A stretch of 61,484 bases of DNA from Holophaga foetida DSM 6591 (GTDB taxonomy: Bacteria; Acidobacteriota; Holophagae; Holophagales; Holophagaceae), in NCBI RefSeq assembly GCF_000242615.2, contig NZ_KI912268.1:549857-611340 (forward strand). The letters are read 5' to 3'. Positions 16,879 to 26,915 of the stretch are shown in pieces (position 1 is the stretch's first letter; each line of letters opens with the position of its first letter). The notes beneath the pieces are model-generated. The model made no database searches and had not been told where the DNA came from. It worked only from the letters and a program-made list of their open reading frames with translations. Position numbers and translations under genes: made by a program.

Positions 16879-19540
16879 CCTGGTGGACGAAAGCATCATC
16901 TCGGATTTCGTCGCCGAGAGCCGCGAGCACCTGAACACCATCGAACCCGATCTGCTGGCCATGGAACAGAGCGGTTCCAAGGCGGGACAGGAGGTTCTGA
17001 ACCGGGTTTTCCGGGCCATCCACAGCATCAAGGGCGGAGCCGGCTTTCTGGCCTTCGAGCGACTGAAACATCTCAGCCACACCATGGAGAATGTCCTGAT
17101 GCTGATCCGGGACGGCAAGCTGGAAGCCGATCCCGGAGTCATGGACGCCCTTCTGGCTAGCCTCGATCGCCTTAGGGCCATGCTGGACGATATCCACGAC
17201 AGCGACCAAGTGCCCTGCGAAAAGGAAATGGAGCAGTTGAGAGTGGTTCTTGAAGAGCGGGGCCACGCCGTAGGGGGCAAGGTTTCGGTCCAGACCCGAC
17301 CCGAGGATCCCCTGAGCCGCTGTTTCGATATGGATGAAGAGGCTCTGAAATCCGCCGTTACCCGGGGCATGCACCTCTATCACGCCACAGCCTATCTCCA
17401 CCGGGATATCAAGGACAAGGGCATGAGCCCCCTTGGTTTCCTGAACAATGCCATGGGTGTGGGCAACTGCCTGGACGCCTTCATCGATATCGCAGCGGTG
17501 GCGGAACTGGACCACTGCCTTGAGCAGGACCTCGCAGTGGCCCTTCTCTTCGCCACCGTCCTGGAGCGGGACCTTGCGGTCATCGCTCTCAAGCTCCCAG
17601 AAGAACAGGTGGTGCCCCTGGACATGGGCGCCATGAAAGAGAAGCTGGGGCTTGTCAAAGCTGCGCCTGCCGTTGTGCCCGCGCCGGAAGCGCCACCGCC
17701 CCCCCCTCCTCAGCCGGTGGAGGAGATCCCTCCACAGGAGAGTGGGAAGAACGCCCCCAAGGAGAGCACCGGCCAGGAGACCTTGCGGGTCCGGGTCGAT
17801 CTCCTCACAGGACTCATGAACCAGGTGGGAGAACTGGTTCTAGGCCGGAACCAGCTCCTCCGAGCCCTGTCCGGACACACCCGGGATATCCCAGGCCTTT
17901 CGGCCATCCTCCAGAACATAAATCAAGTCACCTCCGAGCTGCAGGAACGGATCATGCAGACCCGGATGCAACCCATCGGAACGGTCTTCAACCGCTTTCC
18001 GCGCATCATCCGGGACATGTCCCGGGCCCTGGGAAAGCAGATCGAAATCCAGATCATGGGTGCCGGGGTTGAGTTGGACAAGTCCATTGTGGAGTTGTTG
18101 ACAGACCCACTGACCCATATCATTCGGAATTCCGCAGACCACGCCATTGAGGATCCCGAAGAGCGGCTCAAGAAGGGCAAGCCCCCAGCCGGGCAGATCG
18201 TCCTCCATGCCTATCACCAGGGGGGCCAGGTCAATATCGCCATCTCGGATGACGGCCGAGGCATCGACCCGAAGAGGGTGCTCCAGAAGGCCATCGCCAA
18301 GGGACTGGTCACCGAAAGCAAGGCTCAGGATCTGACGGATCGGGAGATCGTCAATCTCATCTTCGCCCCGGGCTTCAGCACCGCCGAGACCGTTTCGGAG
18401 ATCTCCGGACGCGGTGTGGGCATGGATGTGGTCCGCACCAATACAGAGAAACTGGGGGGCCGAGTTGAAGTGGAATCCGAGCTGGGCATGGGCACCACCG
18501 TCCTGTTGCGCCTGCCCCTCACCCTGGCCATCATTCCCTCCATGATCGTGGGGGTGTCCCGGCAGCGCTTCGCCATCCCCCAGGTGAACATCGTGGAGTT
18601 CGTATGGATCCGCTCCGCAGAAGTCATGACCCGCATCGAGCGAATCCATGGGGCCCAGGTCCTGCGACTCAGGGACAAGCTCCTGCCCCTGATCAGGCTG
18701 GCGGATGCCCTGGACATCCCCCGCACATTCGAGGATCCCGACACCCAGGAGTCGCGACCGGATCGCAGGGCATCCATCGCTGACCGACGTTCCCCGACCC
18801 GGGAGGAACGCTCGGAACGTCGCCTGGATGGGCGCAACGACTACAGCGTCGTAGTGCTTCGCCTGGGGCCCCACCAGTTCGGCGTCATCGTGGACGAACT
18901 CTTCGATATCGAGGAGATCGTGGTGAAGCCCCTTTCCAGCTTCATCTCGGACTGCAAGTGTTTCAGCGGCGCCACCATCCTCGGGGATGGCCGGGCCATC
19001 ATGATCCTGGATCCAGGCGGCATCGCCAGCCTGGCCAATCTCCACTTTTCGGACATCCAGGAGGAGGAGAAGCGCCGCAAGGAGATGGAGCGCCAGGAGG
19101 CAGCTCTTCGAGCCTCACGGACCCGTTCCATCATCCTCTTCAAGGTCTCCGAGGAAGAGCGCTTCGCCGTGCCGCAGGAGCACGTCAAGCGCCTGGAGCG
19201 CATCCACCCGGGAGCCATCGAACGGGTGGGTGACCGGGAATACTGGAAGTACCTCGGCGAGCCCCTTCCCCTTCTCAGACTGGATCGGCTCATGGAAGTG
19301 AGCCCCATCCCCCAGGGTCGCAACGAGCTCTACCTGATCATCCCCAAGGCCTCGGCCGAAGGCGGCGCCCAGGCCGGCATCATCATCTCGGACATCCTCG
19401 ACGCCCTGGATGTGGATGTGGATCTGAGGCCGGTGGATATCCAGGGACCAGGACTCCTGGGCTCCGCCATGGTGCATGACCGGTTGACCATCTTCCTTGA
19501 TCCCCTGCAACTAGTGGCCGCCAGTGGAGACGCCTCATGA
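16871..19540 (+). CDS. cheA: chemotaxis-type histidine kinase CheA with two CheW-like domains
   Basis: Sensor kinase of the chemosensory complex, 889 aa. Order: Hpt domain with His51 in AIHSIKGGAGF; an unassigned insert of about 110 residues (about 150-260) where P2 would be; a Pro-rich linker (PPPPPPQPVEE); dimerisation helices (VDLLTGLMNQVGELVLGRNQ); ATPase (N-box DPLTHIIRNSADHAIE, G1 DDGRGID, G2 GRGVGMD); first CheW-like domain interrupted by a charged Arg/Asp/Ser insert near 640-660; second CheW-like domain (RSIILFKVSEEERFAVPQEH). The N-box has DHA where CheA proteins normally have DHG. ATGAGTAG overlap with the STAS gene. It would phosphorylate the CheY, CheB and possibly the receiver of the hybrid protein in this operon. 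Confidence 0.93.
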   Translation: MSSLVDESIISDFVAESREHLNTIEPDLLAMEQSGSKAGQEVLNRVFRAIHSIKGGAGFLAFERLKHLSHTMENVLMLIRDGKLEADPGVMDALLASLDRLRAMLDDIHDSDQVPCEKEMEQLRVVLEERGHAVGGKVSVQTRPEDPLSRCFDMDEEALKSAVTRGMHLYHATAYLHRDIKDKGMSPLGFLNNAMGVGNCLDAFIDIAAVAELDHCLEQDLAVALLFATVLERDLAVIALKLPEEQVVPLDMGAMKEKLGLVKAAPAVVPAPEAPPPPPPQPVEEIPPQESGKNAPKESTGQETLRVRVDLLTGLMNQVGELVLGRNQLLRALSGHTRDIPGLSAILQNINQVTSELQERIMQTRMQPIGTVFNRFPRIIRDMSRALGKQIEIQIMGAGVELDKSIVELLTDPLTHIIRNSADHAIEDPEERLKKGKPPAGQIVLHAYHQGGQVNIAISDDGRGIDPKRVLQKAIAKGLVTESKAQDLTDREIVNLIFAPGFSTAETVSEISGRGVGMDVVRTNTEKLGGRVEVESELGMGTTVLLRLPLTLAIIPSMIVGVSRQRFAIPQVNIVEFVWIRSAEVMTRIERIHGAQVLRLRDKLLPLIRLADALDIPRTFEDPDTQESRPDRRASIADRRSPTREERSERRLDGRNDYSVVVLRLGPHQFGVIVDELFDIEEIVVKPLSSFISDCKCFSGATILGDGRAIMILDPGGIASLANLHFSDIQEEEKRRKEMERQEAALRASRTRSIILFKVSEEERFAVPQEHVKRLERIHPGAIERVGDREYWKYLGEPLPLLRLDRLMEVSPIPQGRNELYLIIPKASAEGGAQAGIIISDILDALDVDVDLRPVDIQGPGLLGSAMVHDRLTIFLDPLQLVAASGDAS

Positions 19541-19968
19541 TGACCCAGTACGCCACGTTCACCCTGAACGACCGGATCTTCGGCATCGAGATCCAGCTCG
19601 TGCGAGAGATCATCAAGGCCTTCGAGATCACTCCGGTACCCCGGGCGACCAAGCACATCCGTGGCCTCATCAATCTGCGGGGACAGGTTGTGACGATCAT
19701 GGACCTGGGGGTCCGTCTCGGCTCTCCACCCAAGGAGATCACTTCCCAGAGCAACATCATCATCCTCAAGACCACCGCCACCAGCAACGACATCCTGGGA
19801 CTCCTGGTGGATTCCATCGCCGATGTGGTGGAGGAGGATGCCGCCTCTGCCGAGCCCCCGCCCGCCAATGTCACCGATTCAGGAAACCGATTCCTGGCCG
19901 GCGTTATCAACGGCAGGACCGGTCTCATCGTCCTCTTGAAACTCGAAGACATCCTGAACGAATCCTGA
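19537..19968 (+). CDS. cheW: chemotaxis coupling protein CheW
   Basis: Scaffold protein joining CheA to the MCP, 143 aa, a single CheW domain. Diagnostic parts are [21 protein letters not shown], the [21 protein letters not shown] segment that contacts receptor tips ([13 protein letters not shown]), and [14 protein letters not shown]. It starts within the cheA stop (ATGA overlap) and is 13 bases before the MCP gene. Confidence 0.94.
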   Translation: MMTQYATFTLNDRIFGIEIQLVREIIKAFEITPVPRATKHIRGLINLRGQVVTIMDLGVRLGSPPKEITSQSNIIILKTTATSNDILGLLVDSIADVVEEDAASAEPPPANVTDSGNRFLAGVINGRTGLIVLLKLEDILNES

Positions 19969-19981
19969 GCCTGGAGGCCCC

Positions 19982-22570
19982 ATGAATTCCCTGAACAACC
20001 TCAAGATCAAGACCAAGCTGCTGGGAGGCTTCATCCTTGTGGCCCTCTTCCTGGTGGTCATGGCCATAGGGACTTACTTCGGCATGAACACCCTCAACCG
20101 GGGAACAGAGACCATGTACAAGGAGCGCACCATTCCGACGGCCATGGTGGGACGCCTCAACTCTGCGCTCTGGGAGATCCGGGGGGACATCTACCGGATG
20201 GTCTTCACACCGGAAAGCCGCAATGAGCTGGCCCAGAACATCCAGAAGTGCTCCAGCATTGTGGATGAGGAGATCCGCAAATATCGCACCCTCGCATTGA
20301 AGCCAGAGGAGAAGGAAGAACTCGCGAGATTCGAGGAGTCATGGCCCATCTACAAACAGGAGGTCGGAACCCTCATCGAAGATATGAGAAGGAACAACAC
20401 GGAATTGGCCCTCAAGAACATGGGGGCCGGGAGCAAAGTGGTCCTGGCCCGCCTGAACATCGCCACAGCAGCGGGTAAGCTGACAGACATCAATACCCGG
20501 GAGGCCGAGGCTCTGAGCAAGGAAGCCCAGGCGACTTTCAGCAGTGCCATCCGGACCAGCATCATCCTCGGCATCGTCGGCATCATCCTTGCCGTGGGCG
20601 TGGGCTTCCTCCTCACCCAGAGCATCAACGAACCTCTCGCCAAGGGCGTGGCCATGATGCAGGAACTGGCCAAGGGTCACCTGGGCAACCGCCTACGGAT
20701 GGAGCGCAAGGACGAGATCGGAATCCTGGCACAGGAAATGGACCACTTCGCCGACGACCTCCAGCAGAACCTCGTGGGGACCCTCAAAAAGGTGGCGGAG
20801 GGGGACCTCAGCAGCGATCTGACCCCCAAGGACGCCGGAGACGAAATCCGCCCGGCCCTCAAGCAACTCTCCGACAATCTCCAGACCATCATCAAAGGGG
20901 TCGGGCGGATCTCTTCAAACGTCCAGAATGGCAGGCTGGATGACCGGGGGAACGCCGATCTCTTCAAGGGCGAGTGGAAGACCTTTGTGTGCGCCATCAA
21001 CGACCTTGTGGATCAGCTTGAGGCTCCCATCGCCCTGGCCTCTGGTTTCATCGCCAAGGTCGCCATCGGAGCAGATCTGGAGAAGATCACCCGAGAGTAC
21101 AAAGGCGATTTCAACACCCTCAAGGAGAACATCAACGCATGCGTGGACAGCCTCTACGGACTCATCGGAGAGACGAGCAGTCTGGCCCAGGCCGGCGTGG
21201 CAGGGCACCTCGACGCACGCGCGGATGTGAGCAAATACAAGGGCGGCTGGGGCGTCATCCTCAAGGGCATGAATGACACCCTGGACGCTGTCATCGGCCC
21301 TGTGAATGAGGTCATGCGGGTCATGGCCGCCATTGAACAGGGCGACCTCACAGCCCAGATCCCCCAGAGCTACCAGGGCAAGCTCCAGGAACTGCGCAAT
21401 GCGGTCAACAACAGCGTCGCCAAGCTGGCCACCACGATTCGCGAGATCTCTGCAGCTTCGAACACCCTGGCCAGCAGCTCCGAGGAACTCTCGGCCACCG
21501 CCACCACCATGACGGGCAGCGCCGACAACATGACCAACCAGGCCAACACGGCAGCCGCCGCAACCGAGCAGGCCTCTGTGAATGTGAAGAACATGGCAGC
21601 GGGCATCGAGGAGATCAGTTCCAATTCCACCACCGTGGCTTCCGCCGCAGAACAAGTCTCGGCCAACCTCGGCACCGTGGGTGCAGCCGTGGAGCAGATG
21701 TCCTCCAACATGAAGACCATTTCCAACAACGCCGAGCGCATGACCTCGGCCGTGAACACCGTCGCCGCAGCCATTGAGGAGATGAGCGTCAGCCTCCTGG
21801 AGGTTTCCAAGAACTCGGGACAGGCGGCCACGGTGGCCGGTAAGGCCGCAAGCTCCGCCAACAGCACCGCTGTGACCGTAGACAAGCTGGGTCAGAGCGC
21901 CCAGGAGATCGGCAAGGTTGTGGACATGATCAAGGGCATTGCCGCCCAGACCAACCTCCTGGCCCTCAACGCCACCATCGAGGCCGCCAGTGCCGGAGAG
22001 GCGGGCAAGGGCTTCGCGGTGGTGGCCAACGAGGTGAAGGAACTGGCCAAGCAGACCGCCTCCGCCACCGAGGATATCCGCTCCCAGGTTGAGGACATGC
22101 AGTCCAACACCCAGGACGCAGTAAAGGCCATCGATGAGATCGTGAAGATCATCAACGAGATCAACCTCATCTCCGGAAACATCGCCGCCAGCGTGGAGGA
22201 GCAGACCGCCACCACCAACGAGATCTCCCGCAGCGTGGGCGAATCCGCCCGTAGCGCCAACGAGGTCAGCCTCAACGTCCAGCAGGCCGCCACCGGCGCC
22301 AACGAAGTGGCCCGCAATGTCCAGGAGGCCGTCAAGGGGGTCAATGACATCACCCGGAGCGTCAACCAGCTGGCTCAAGGTTCCAACGATGTGGCCCGCA
22401 ACGCCGCCGAGGCAGCCCACGGCATGAACGATGTCGCCCGCAACGTGGTGGCGGTCAGCGGCGCCGCCAAGGAAACCACCCGGGGCGCCACGGACACCAA
22501 AGGTGCCGCCCAGGAACTGGCCCGGCTGGCGGAAAAACTCCAGATGTCCGTCTCCCGGTTCCGGGTCTAG
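19982..22570 (+). CDS. methyl-accepting chemotaxis protein (tandem HAMP type)
   Basis: Membrane chemoreceptor, 862 aa. The first helix (about 14-34) and the second (about 190-212) bracket a periplasmic four-helix-bundle domain of about 155 residues. Then come several HAMP-like units in series ([20 protein letters not shown]; later [20 protein letters not shown]), which is more than the single HAMP of classic receptors. The signalling hairpin tip is [20 protein letters not shown] followed by [19 protein letters not shown]. The C-terminal coiled coil is extended with repeated [10 protein letters not shown] / [10 protein letters not shown] units. There is no CheR-tethering pentapeptide at the end. 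Its place between cheW and cheB makes it the dedicated receptor of this array. Confidence 0.93.
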   Translation: MNSLNNLKIKTKLLGGFILVALFLVVMAIGTYFGMNTLNRGTETMYKERTIPTAMVGRLNSALWEIRGDIYRMVFTPESRNELAQNIQKCSSIVDEEIRKYRTLALKPEEKEELARFEESWPIYKQEVGTLIEDMRRNNTELALKNMGAGSKVVLARLNIATAAGKLTDINTREAEALSKEAQATFSSAIRTSIILGIVGIILAVGVGFLLTQSINEPLAKGVAMMQELAKGHLGNRLRMERKDEIGILAQEMDHFADDLQQNLVGTLKKVAEGDLSSDLTPKDAGDEIRPALKQLSDNLQTIIKGVGRISSNVQNGRLDDRGNADLFKGEWKTFVCAINDLVDQLEAPIALASGFIAKVAIGADLEKITREYKGDFNTLKENINACVDSLYGLIGETSSLAQAGVAGHLDARADVSKYKGGWGVILKGMNDTLDAVIGPVNEVMRVMAAIEQGDLTAQIPQSYQGKLQELRNAVNNSVAKLATTIREISAASNTLASSSEELSATATTMTGSADNMTNQANTAAAATEQASVNVKNMAAGIEEISSNSTTVASAAEQVSANLGTVGAAVEQMSSNMKTISNNAERMTSAVNTVAAAIEEMSVSLLEVSKNSGQAATVAGKAASSANSTAVTVDKLGQSAQEIGKVVDMIKGIAAQTNLLALNATIEAASAGEAGKGFAVVANEVKELAKQTASATEDIRSQVEDMQSNTQDAVKAIDEIVKIINEINLISGNIAASVEEQTATTNEISRSVGESARSANEVSLNVQQAATGANEVARNVQEAVKGVNDITRSVNQLAQGSNDVARNAAEAAHGMNDVARNVVAVSGAAKETTRGATDTKGAAQELARLAEKLQMSVSRFRV

Positions 22571-22577
22571 TGTATTG

Positions 22578-22614
22578 GGCGGGCCCTGAACGGTTCTCAG
22601 GGCCCGCCAGTCTT
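22578..22614 (+). terminator. hairpin between the MCP and cheB genes
   Basis: GGCGGGCCCTGA (22578-22589) and TCAGGGCCCGCC (22597-22608) form a perfect 12-bp stem, followed by AGTCTTTG. The T-run is weak and the genes on both sides belong together, so this is more likely a partial terminator or a message-stability element. Confidence 0.5.
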
Positions 22615-22630
22615 TGCCGACAAGGAATCC

Positions 22631-23728
22631 ATGCCCTCTCCCGACCTGAACGTCCTGGTAGTGGATGACACCATCGTCTACCGAAAGATCCTTAGCGAAG
22701 TCCTGGAATCCCTTGAGGGCGTCCAGTTGATCGGAACCGCCAGCCAGGGGCGGCTGGCCCTGGCCAGAATGGAGCAGACCCCCGCTGACCTGGTGCTGCT
22801 GGATGTGGAGATGCCCGAGATGGATGGGCTCGAAACCCTGGGGCATCTCCGGAGACGCTGGCCTGATACGGATGTCGTCATGATCAGCGGCACGAACATG
22901 AGTTCCGCCGAGATCACCGTGCAGGCCCTGGAGCAAGGGGCTCTGGATTTCATCCGCAAACCCGAGGGCGCCGACCCCGAAGCCAGCCGCCAGGAGCTCC
23001 GGGACAAGCTGCGACCCCTCATCCGCCACATTGGCACCCGTCGCAACATGCGGGCACCCGCCGCCCCAAGGCCAGCTCCTCTGCCACCCCCGCCACCCCC
23101 TGTCCTCGCCAAGCCCCCACTCGGTCGCATCGAGGTCGTGGGAATCGGGGTCAGTACCGGTGGCCCCAACGCGCTGGCAGAGCTGATCCCCCTCCTTCCC
23201 GCAGACTTCCCGGTGCCGATCCTGGTGGTGCAGCACATGCCGCCAACCTTCACCGCCTCCCTGGCGGAGCACCTTGACCGCCGAAGCCACCTGCGGGTCT
23301 GCGAAGCCCAGGAGGGGGAGCCGATCCAGACAGGAAGCGTCTACATCGCCCCCGGCGGCAAGCATATGGTAGTGCGCCGCCACGAGATGGGGGGCGGCAA
23401 TGGCTGCCAACGCATCATCGGCATCAACGAAAACCCGCCGGAAAACTCCTGCCGCCCATCGGTGGATGTGCTCTTCCGCTCCATGGCCGCCCAGTACGAC
23501 AAGGGCATCGCCGCCGTCATCATGACCGGCATGGGAAATGACGGTTGCGAGGGTGTGCGTACCCTCAAGCGGCGTGGATGCCACTGCCTTACCCAAAGCG
23601 CTGAAACCTGCGTCGTCTACGGCATGCCCATGGCAGTGGACGAAGCGGGCCTCTCGGACGAGCAGATCCCCCTGCCCCTACTGGCCCAGCGCCTCGTCAG
23701 ACTCGTCCGGGAAGGGGGGATTCCGTGA
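22631..23728 (+). CDS. cheB: chemotaxis glutamate methylesterase CheB
   Basis: Receptor demethylase controlled by phosphorylation, 365 aa. The receiver domain covers about 8-125 with Asp58 in LLDVEMPEMDG. A Pro-rich linker (RPAPLPPPPPPV) follows, then the esterase domain from about 160. Its catalytic triad motifs are GVSTGGPNAL (Ser), VVQHMPPTFT (His) and MTGMGNDGCEGV (Asp). It removes methyl groups added by the CheR encoded directly after it, giving adaptation. Its stop overlaps the cheR GTG start. Confidence 0.94.
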   Translation: MPSPDLNVLVVDDTIVYRKILSEVLESLEGVQLIGTASQGRLALARMEQTPADLVLLDVEMPEMDGLETLGHLRRRWPDTDVVMISGTNMSSAEITVQALEQGALDFIRKPEGADPEASRQELRDKLRPLIRHIGTRRNMRAPAAPRPAPLPPPPPPVLAKPPLGRIEVVGIGVSTGGPNALAELIPLLPADFPVPILVVQHMPPTFTASLAEHLDRRSHLRVCEAQEGEPIQTGSVYIAPGGKHMVVRRHEMGGGNGCQRIIGINENPPENSCRPSVDVLFRSMAAQYDKGIAAVIMTGMGNDGCEGVRTLKRRGCHCLTQSAETCVVYGMPMAVDEAGLSDEQIPLPLLAQRLVRLVREGGIP

Positions 23729-24585
23729 TCCAGGAGACCATCAGCCCGAACGAATTCAAACTGCTACGGGACTACATCGAGCAGCACTGTGGCATCGCCC
23801 TGGGAGAGGAGAAGGCCTATCTCGTGGAGACCCGCCTCGCCAGCCTCCTGGTTGAAACGGGGTGCCAGGATTTCGGTTCATTCTACCGGCTGGCCGCTGC
23901 CAACGGCTCCCCCACCCTCCGGGACAGGATCGTGGACGCGATGACAACCAACGAAACCCTCTGGTTCCGGGACCAGCACCCCTTCGAAATCCTCAAGACC
24001 AAGCTCCTTCCCCCCTTGGCCGAGGAGGTCCGCTCCGGAAGCCGATTCCGGATCCGCATCTGGTCCGCTGCCAGTTCCACAGGCCAGGAACCCTACTCCA
24101 TCGCCATGACGATCCAGGAGTTCTGCAAGGCGAACCCCGGCATCCGGCCAGAGCACTTCGAGATCCTCGCCACGGACATCAGCCCTTCCGCCCTCTTCCT
24201 CGCCAAGGCCGGGCGTTACGATGCCGCCGCCATAGCAAGGGGCCTGCCGGATTACCATCGCAACACCTACTTCGAGCCTGCCGGCCCGGTCTGGACCGTT
24301 AAGGACTCCCTCAAGCAGATGATCACCTACAGGCGTTTCAATCTGCAGGATCCCCTGGACTCCCTGGGCAAGATGGACGTGGTCTTCTGCCGCTACGTGG
24401 CCATCTATTTCTCGGAGAGCTTCAAGCGCCAGATCTACTCGGGCATCGCCCGGATCCTGTCCCCCAGCGGGCACCTCATCATCAGTGCCGTGGAATCGCT
24501 CCGGGGCCTCGTCGACGATTTCGAAGCTCTTTCCCACGCCAACGGGACCTATTACCGCTATTCCCGCCCAAAGGGGGCACCATGA
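23725..24585 (+). CDS. cheR: chemotaxis methyltransferase CheR
   Basis: SAM-dependent receptor glutamate methyltransferase, 286 aa. It starts with GTG in a GTGA overlap with cheB. The N-terminal helical domain is followed by TTNETLWFRDQHPFEILKT (conserved TTNET.FFR segment, here WFR). The SAM pocket shows RIWSAASSTGQEPYSIAMTI, EILATDISPSAL and VVFCRYVAIYFSES (CheR usually has CRNVLIYF). Two deviations from the consensus (S for C in SAASSTG and Y-V-A for N-V-L) are conservative. It has no TPR extension. Confidence 0.93.
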   Translation: MIQETISPNEFKLLRDYIEQHCGIALGEEKAYLVETRLASLLVETGCQDFGSFYRLAAANGSPTLRDRIVDAMTTNETLWFRDQHPFEILKTKLLPPLAEEVRSGSRFRIRIWSAASSTGQEPYSIAMTIQEFCKANPGIRPEHFEILATDISPSALFLAKAGRYDAAAIARGLPDYHRNTYFEPAGPVWTVKDSLKQMITYRRFNLQDPLDSLGKMDVVFCRYVAIYFSESFKRQIYSGIARILSPSGHLIISAVESLRGLVDDFEALSHANGTYYRYSRPKGAP

Positions 24586-24956
24586 CCAAGATCCTTTCGG
24601 TAGACGATTCCGCCACCATGCGCCGCATCATTGGCCGCGCTGTAGCGGTCATGGGCTATGAATTCCTGGAGGCCGAAAACGGCCTCCAGGCCCTGGATCT
24701 GCTCCCCCAACACGCCCCGGACCTGGATCTCATCATCCTGGACGTGAACATGCCCGAAATGGACGGATTTGAAACCCTCACCCGGATCAAGGCCGATGCC
24801 CGCTATAAGAACATCCCGGTCATGATGGTGACCACCGAATCCGACCGCACCCGTATCGTCCAGGCCATCCAGGCCGGAGCCGCAAACTACGTCACCAAGC
24901 CCTTCAACCAGGAGGACCTGAGTTCCAAGATCGCCCAGTGCCTCGGGTGTTTCTAG
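24582..24956 (+). CDS. cheY: single-domain response regulator CheY-like
   Basis: A 124-aa receiver-only protein with the full acidic pocket: DD at positions 8-9 (ILSVDDSATMR), phospho-acceptor Asp54 (LILDVNMPEMDG), Thr in MMVTTES and Lys in VTKPF. It is the output of the operon's CheA. Whether it acts on the flagellar motor or another machine is open. The ATG overlaps the cheR stop (ATGA). It is the last gene of the operon and converges on the recombinase gene 6 bases away. Confidence 0.93.
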   Translation: MTKILSVDDSATMRRIIGRAVAVMGYEFLEAENGLQALDLLPQHAPDLDLIILDVNMPEMDGFETLTRIKADARYKNIPVMMVTTESDRTRIVQAIQAGAANYVTKPFNQEDLSSKIAQCLGCF

Positions 24957-24962
24957 GCATGG

Positions 24963-25874
24963 CTATTTCCTCGCCCTGGGATGGGCCTTTTCGTAGGTCT
25001 TCGCCAGCTGCTCCAGATCAAGGTGGGTGTAGCGCTGGGTGGTGCTGAGAGAGGCGTGTCCCAGGAGCTCCTGGATGGCCCGGAGATCCATGCCTCGGTT
25101 GAGGAGATGGGTGGCGAAGCTGTGCCGCAGGGCATGGGGGCTGATCTTGGCCCGAAGGGCCGCATGCTCCAGGACCTGGGCCAGGAAGGTACGGACACTG
25201 GTGGGGGTCAGGCGCCCCCCCCGCTGGTTCAGGAAGAGGGCCTGGCTTGGGGGCAGGCCCTTCTCCGCCAGGAAGGCCCCCCGGAAGCCCAGGTAGGTCC
25301 TCAGGATCTCTTCGGCCTCCTGATGGAAGGGCACCAGCCGTTCCTTGCTGCCCTTGCCCCAGACCCGCAGGGTACGTTGCTCCAGGAGAAGGTCGTGGAG
25401 GTCGAGCCCCGTCAGTTCGGAGACCCGCAGCCCGGAAGCATACAGGAGCTCCAGCAGGCATCGGAGCCGCGCCGAGATGAAGTCCAGGGCCGGAGGCAAT
25501 TCCAGGAGCCCCCGGCTCTCCTCCTCCGTAAGAAAGGCAGGAAGACGCTGGGCCTGCTTGGGGTTACGCAGCACCGCCGCCGGGTTGGACTGGATGCGCC
25601 TGGTCTCCCAGAGCCAGCGGTAGAAGCCCCGCACCGTGCTCAGGATACGGGCCTGACTGGCAGGATCCAGCCCCCGCTCCCCCAGTTCCAGAGAGAAGCC
25701 GCGCAGAGTTCTGGGCTTCACATCCCAGCCCTCCCACTTGGCGGCAACGGCGTGGGCCAGGAACTTTTCCAGATCCCCCCTCTGGGCCCGGGCCGTGTGG
25801 GGAGACACCCCCCTGGCCTGCTGTTCCAGGTGGAAGGCCTGTATGGGTTCGAATAGGGTTGCGGGCTGGGGCAT
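24963..25874 (-). CDS. XerC/XerD-type tyrosine recombinase
   Basis: Site-specific recombinase of 303 aa, the standard Xer length. It has a SAM-like N-terminal core-binding domain and a catalytic domain with all active residues: Arg150 (YASGLRVSELTGL), Lys174 (VWGKGSKE), His247 and Arg250 (SPHALRHSF), His273 (LGHASLSTTQ) and Tyr282 (RYTHLD). The likely role is chromosome-dimer resolution at dif, but a partner or another site cannot be excluded. It lacks the IntI insertion seen in the integrase at 58810. Only 48 bases separate it from the divergent barrel-protein gene. Confidence 0.88.
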   Translation of the reverse strand: MPQPATLFEPIQAFHLEQQARGVSPHTARAQRGDLEKFLAHAVAAKWEGWDVKPRTLRGFSLELGERGLDPASQARILSTVRGFYRWLWETRRIQSNPAAVLRNPKQAQRLPAFLTEEESRGLLELPPALDFISARLRCLLELLYASGLRVSELTGLDLHDLLLEQRTLRVWGKGSKERLVPFHQEAEEILRTYLGFRGAFLAEKGLPPSQALFLNQRGGRLTPTSVRTFLAQVLEHAALRAKISPHALRHSFATHLLNRGMDLRAIQELLGHASLSTTQRYTHLDLEQLAKTYEKAHPRARK

Positions 25875-25922
25875 GGAAGCATTCTACAGCCCCGTTCGCA
25901 TGCCCGAGCTATACTGCCCCCC

Positions 25923-26915
25923 ATGCGCTTCCTGTCACAGCCATGCGCTGGCTTCCCCTCTGTTGTGAGGCAACTCTGGAGTGCGATGCTTCTGGCCGTC
26001 CTCCCTCTGGGGGCCCAGGAAATATCCTTCGGCCTGGGTCAGTTGCGTCCGCTGAATGGGGTAACCCAGACCTATGCATGGCAGATCCAGTATCTACAAC
26101 CGATCTCGGCCAAGTGGGGCATCAGCCTCACCTGGCTGAACGAGGGGCACCTTGAGGATCACCATCGGGATGGCCTCGCCCTCCAGTTCTGGCGATTCCA
26201 CAACATGGATTACCATCGGCTCCGCCTGGGACTGGGCCTCGGCACCTATCGCGATTTCGATACCACCGGTGAAAACGCAGCTTCCGGGTACCGCAATCAA
26301 CATGGATACAAACAATTAATCAGCATAAAATCCCAGTACCCTCTCGCCGGGAATTGGGACGGATTCATTCAGGCGAACCGGACAGTGGGCGAAGGGGATC
26401 CCCAGACCCAGAGCATCCTCCTCGGATTCAGCCACCGCACCGAGGCTCCAGCTTCGGTGGATTCGTCACCATCGCCACGGGACGAATCAGAAAACGAACT
26501 GACCTTCTTTGTGGGTCGCACCATTCTCAACAGCTTCGAGAGCCAATCCGCCACAGCCTATGCCATCGAATACAGGCGAAAGCTCGCCACCCCCCTGGAA
26601 TTCACCCTCACTTACAGCGACGAGGGTGACACCGCCCAGCTGGACCGGGATGGTCTGGCTCTTCAACTGTGGGGTGCAGCGGACCTGGGCCAGAGGTGGG
26701 GCATCGGTTTCGGGGCGGGCCCCTACTTCAGCCGGGTCTTCTCCCGGAAATCCGGGGAGAAGACCGTCGAGTTCGAAACCGACCTGCGACTGACCATGAG
26801 CCTTCACTGCCAACTCTGGGAGCAGGGGGTGGGCCGCCTGAGCTGGAATCGGACCCTCACGCACTACCACCGGGATACGGATGTCATGCTTGCTGGGCTG
26901 GGTTACCGCTGGTGA
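25923..26915 (+). CDS. probable outer-membrane beta-barrel protein, unknown function
   Basis: A 330-aa secreted protein I cannot assign to a family. A signal peptide (hydrophobic SAMLLAVLPLGAQE, cleavage after GAQ) leads into alternating polar/hydrophobic strands, many with Trp, Tyr and Gly: YAWQIQYLQPISAKWGISL, LRLGLGLGTYRDF, YAIEYRRKLATPLEFTLTYS. The chain ends in an aromatic residue (LAGLGYRW), as barrel proteins of the outer membrane do. The phrase RDGLALQ(F/L)W occurs twice (about residues 82 and 240), suggesting an internal duplication. Its 3' end overlaps the convergent TetR gene by 32 bases. Confidence 0.7.
   Translation: MRFLSQPCAGFPSVVRQLWSAMLLAVLPLGAQEISFGLGQLRPLNGVTQTYAWQIQYLQPISAKWGISLTWLNEGHLEDHHRDGLALQFWRFHNMDYHRLRLGLGLGTYRDFDTTGENAASGYRNQHGYKQLISIKSQYPLAGNWDGFIQANRTVGEGDPQTQSILLGFSHRTEAPASVDSSPSPRDESENELTFFVGRTILNSFESQSATAYAIEYRRKLATPLEFTLTYSDEGDTAQLDRDGLALQLWGAADLGQRWGIGFGAGPYFSRVFSRKSGEKTVEFETDLRLTMSLHCQLWEQGVGRLSWNRTLTHYHRDTDVMLAGLGYRW

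Noticed and set aside
20915..23596. 893-aa open frame on the minus strand opposite the MCP and cheB genes
   Set aside because: It is antisense to two well-identified genes; the translation is rich in Gly, His, Val and Leu, a typical shadow of GC-rich coding DNA, with no domain recognised.
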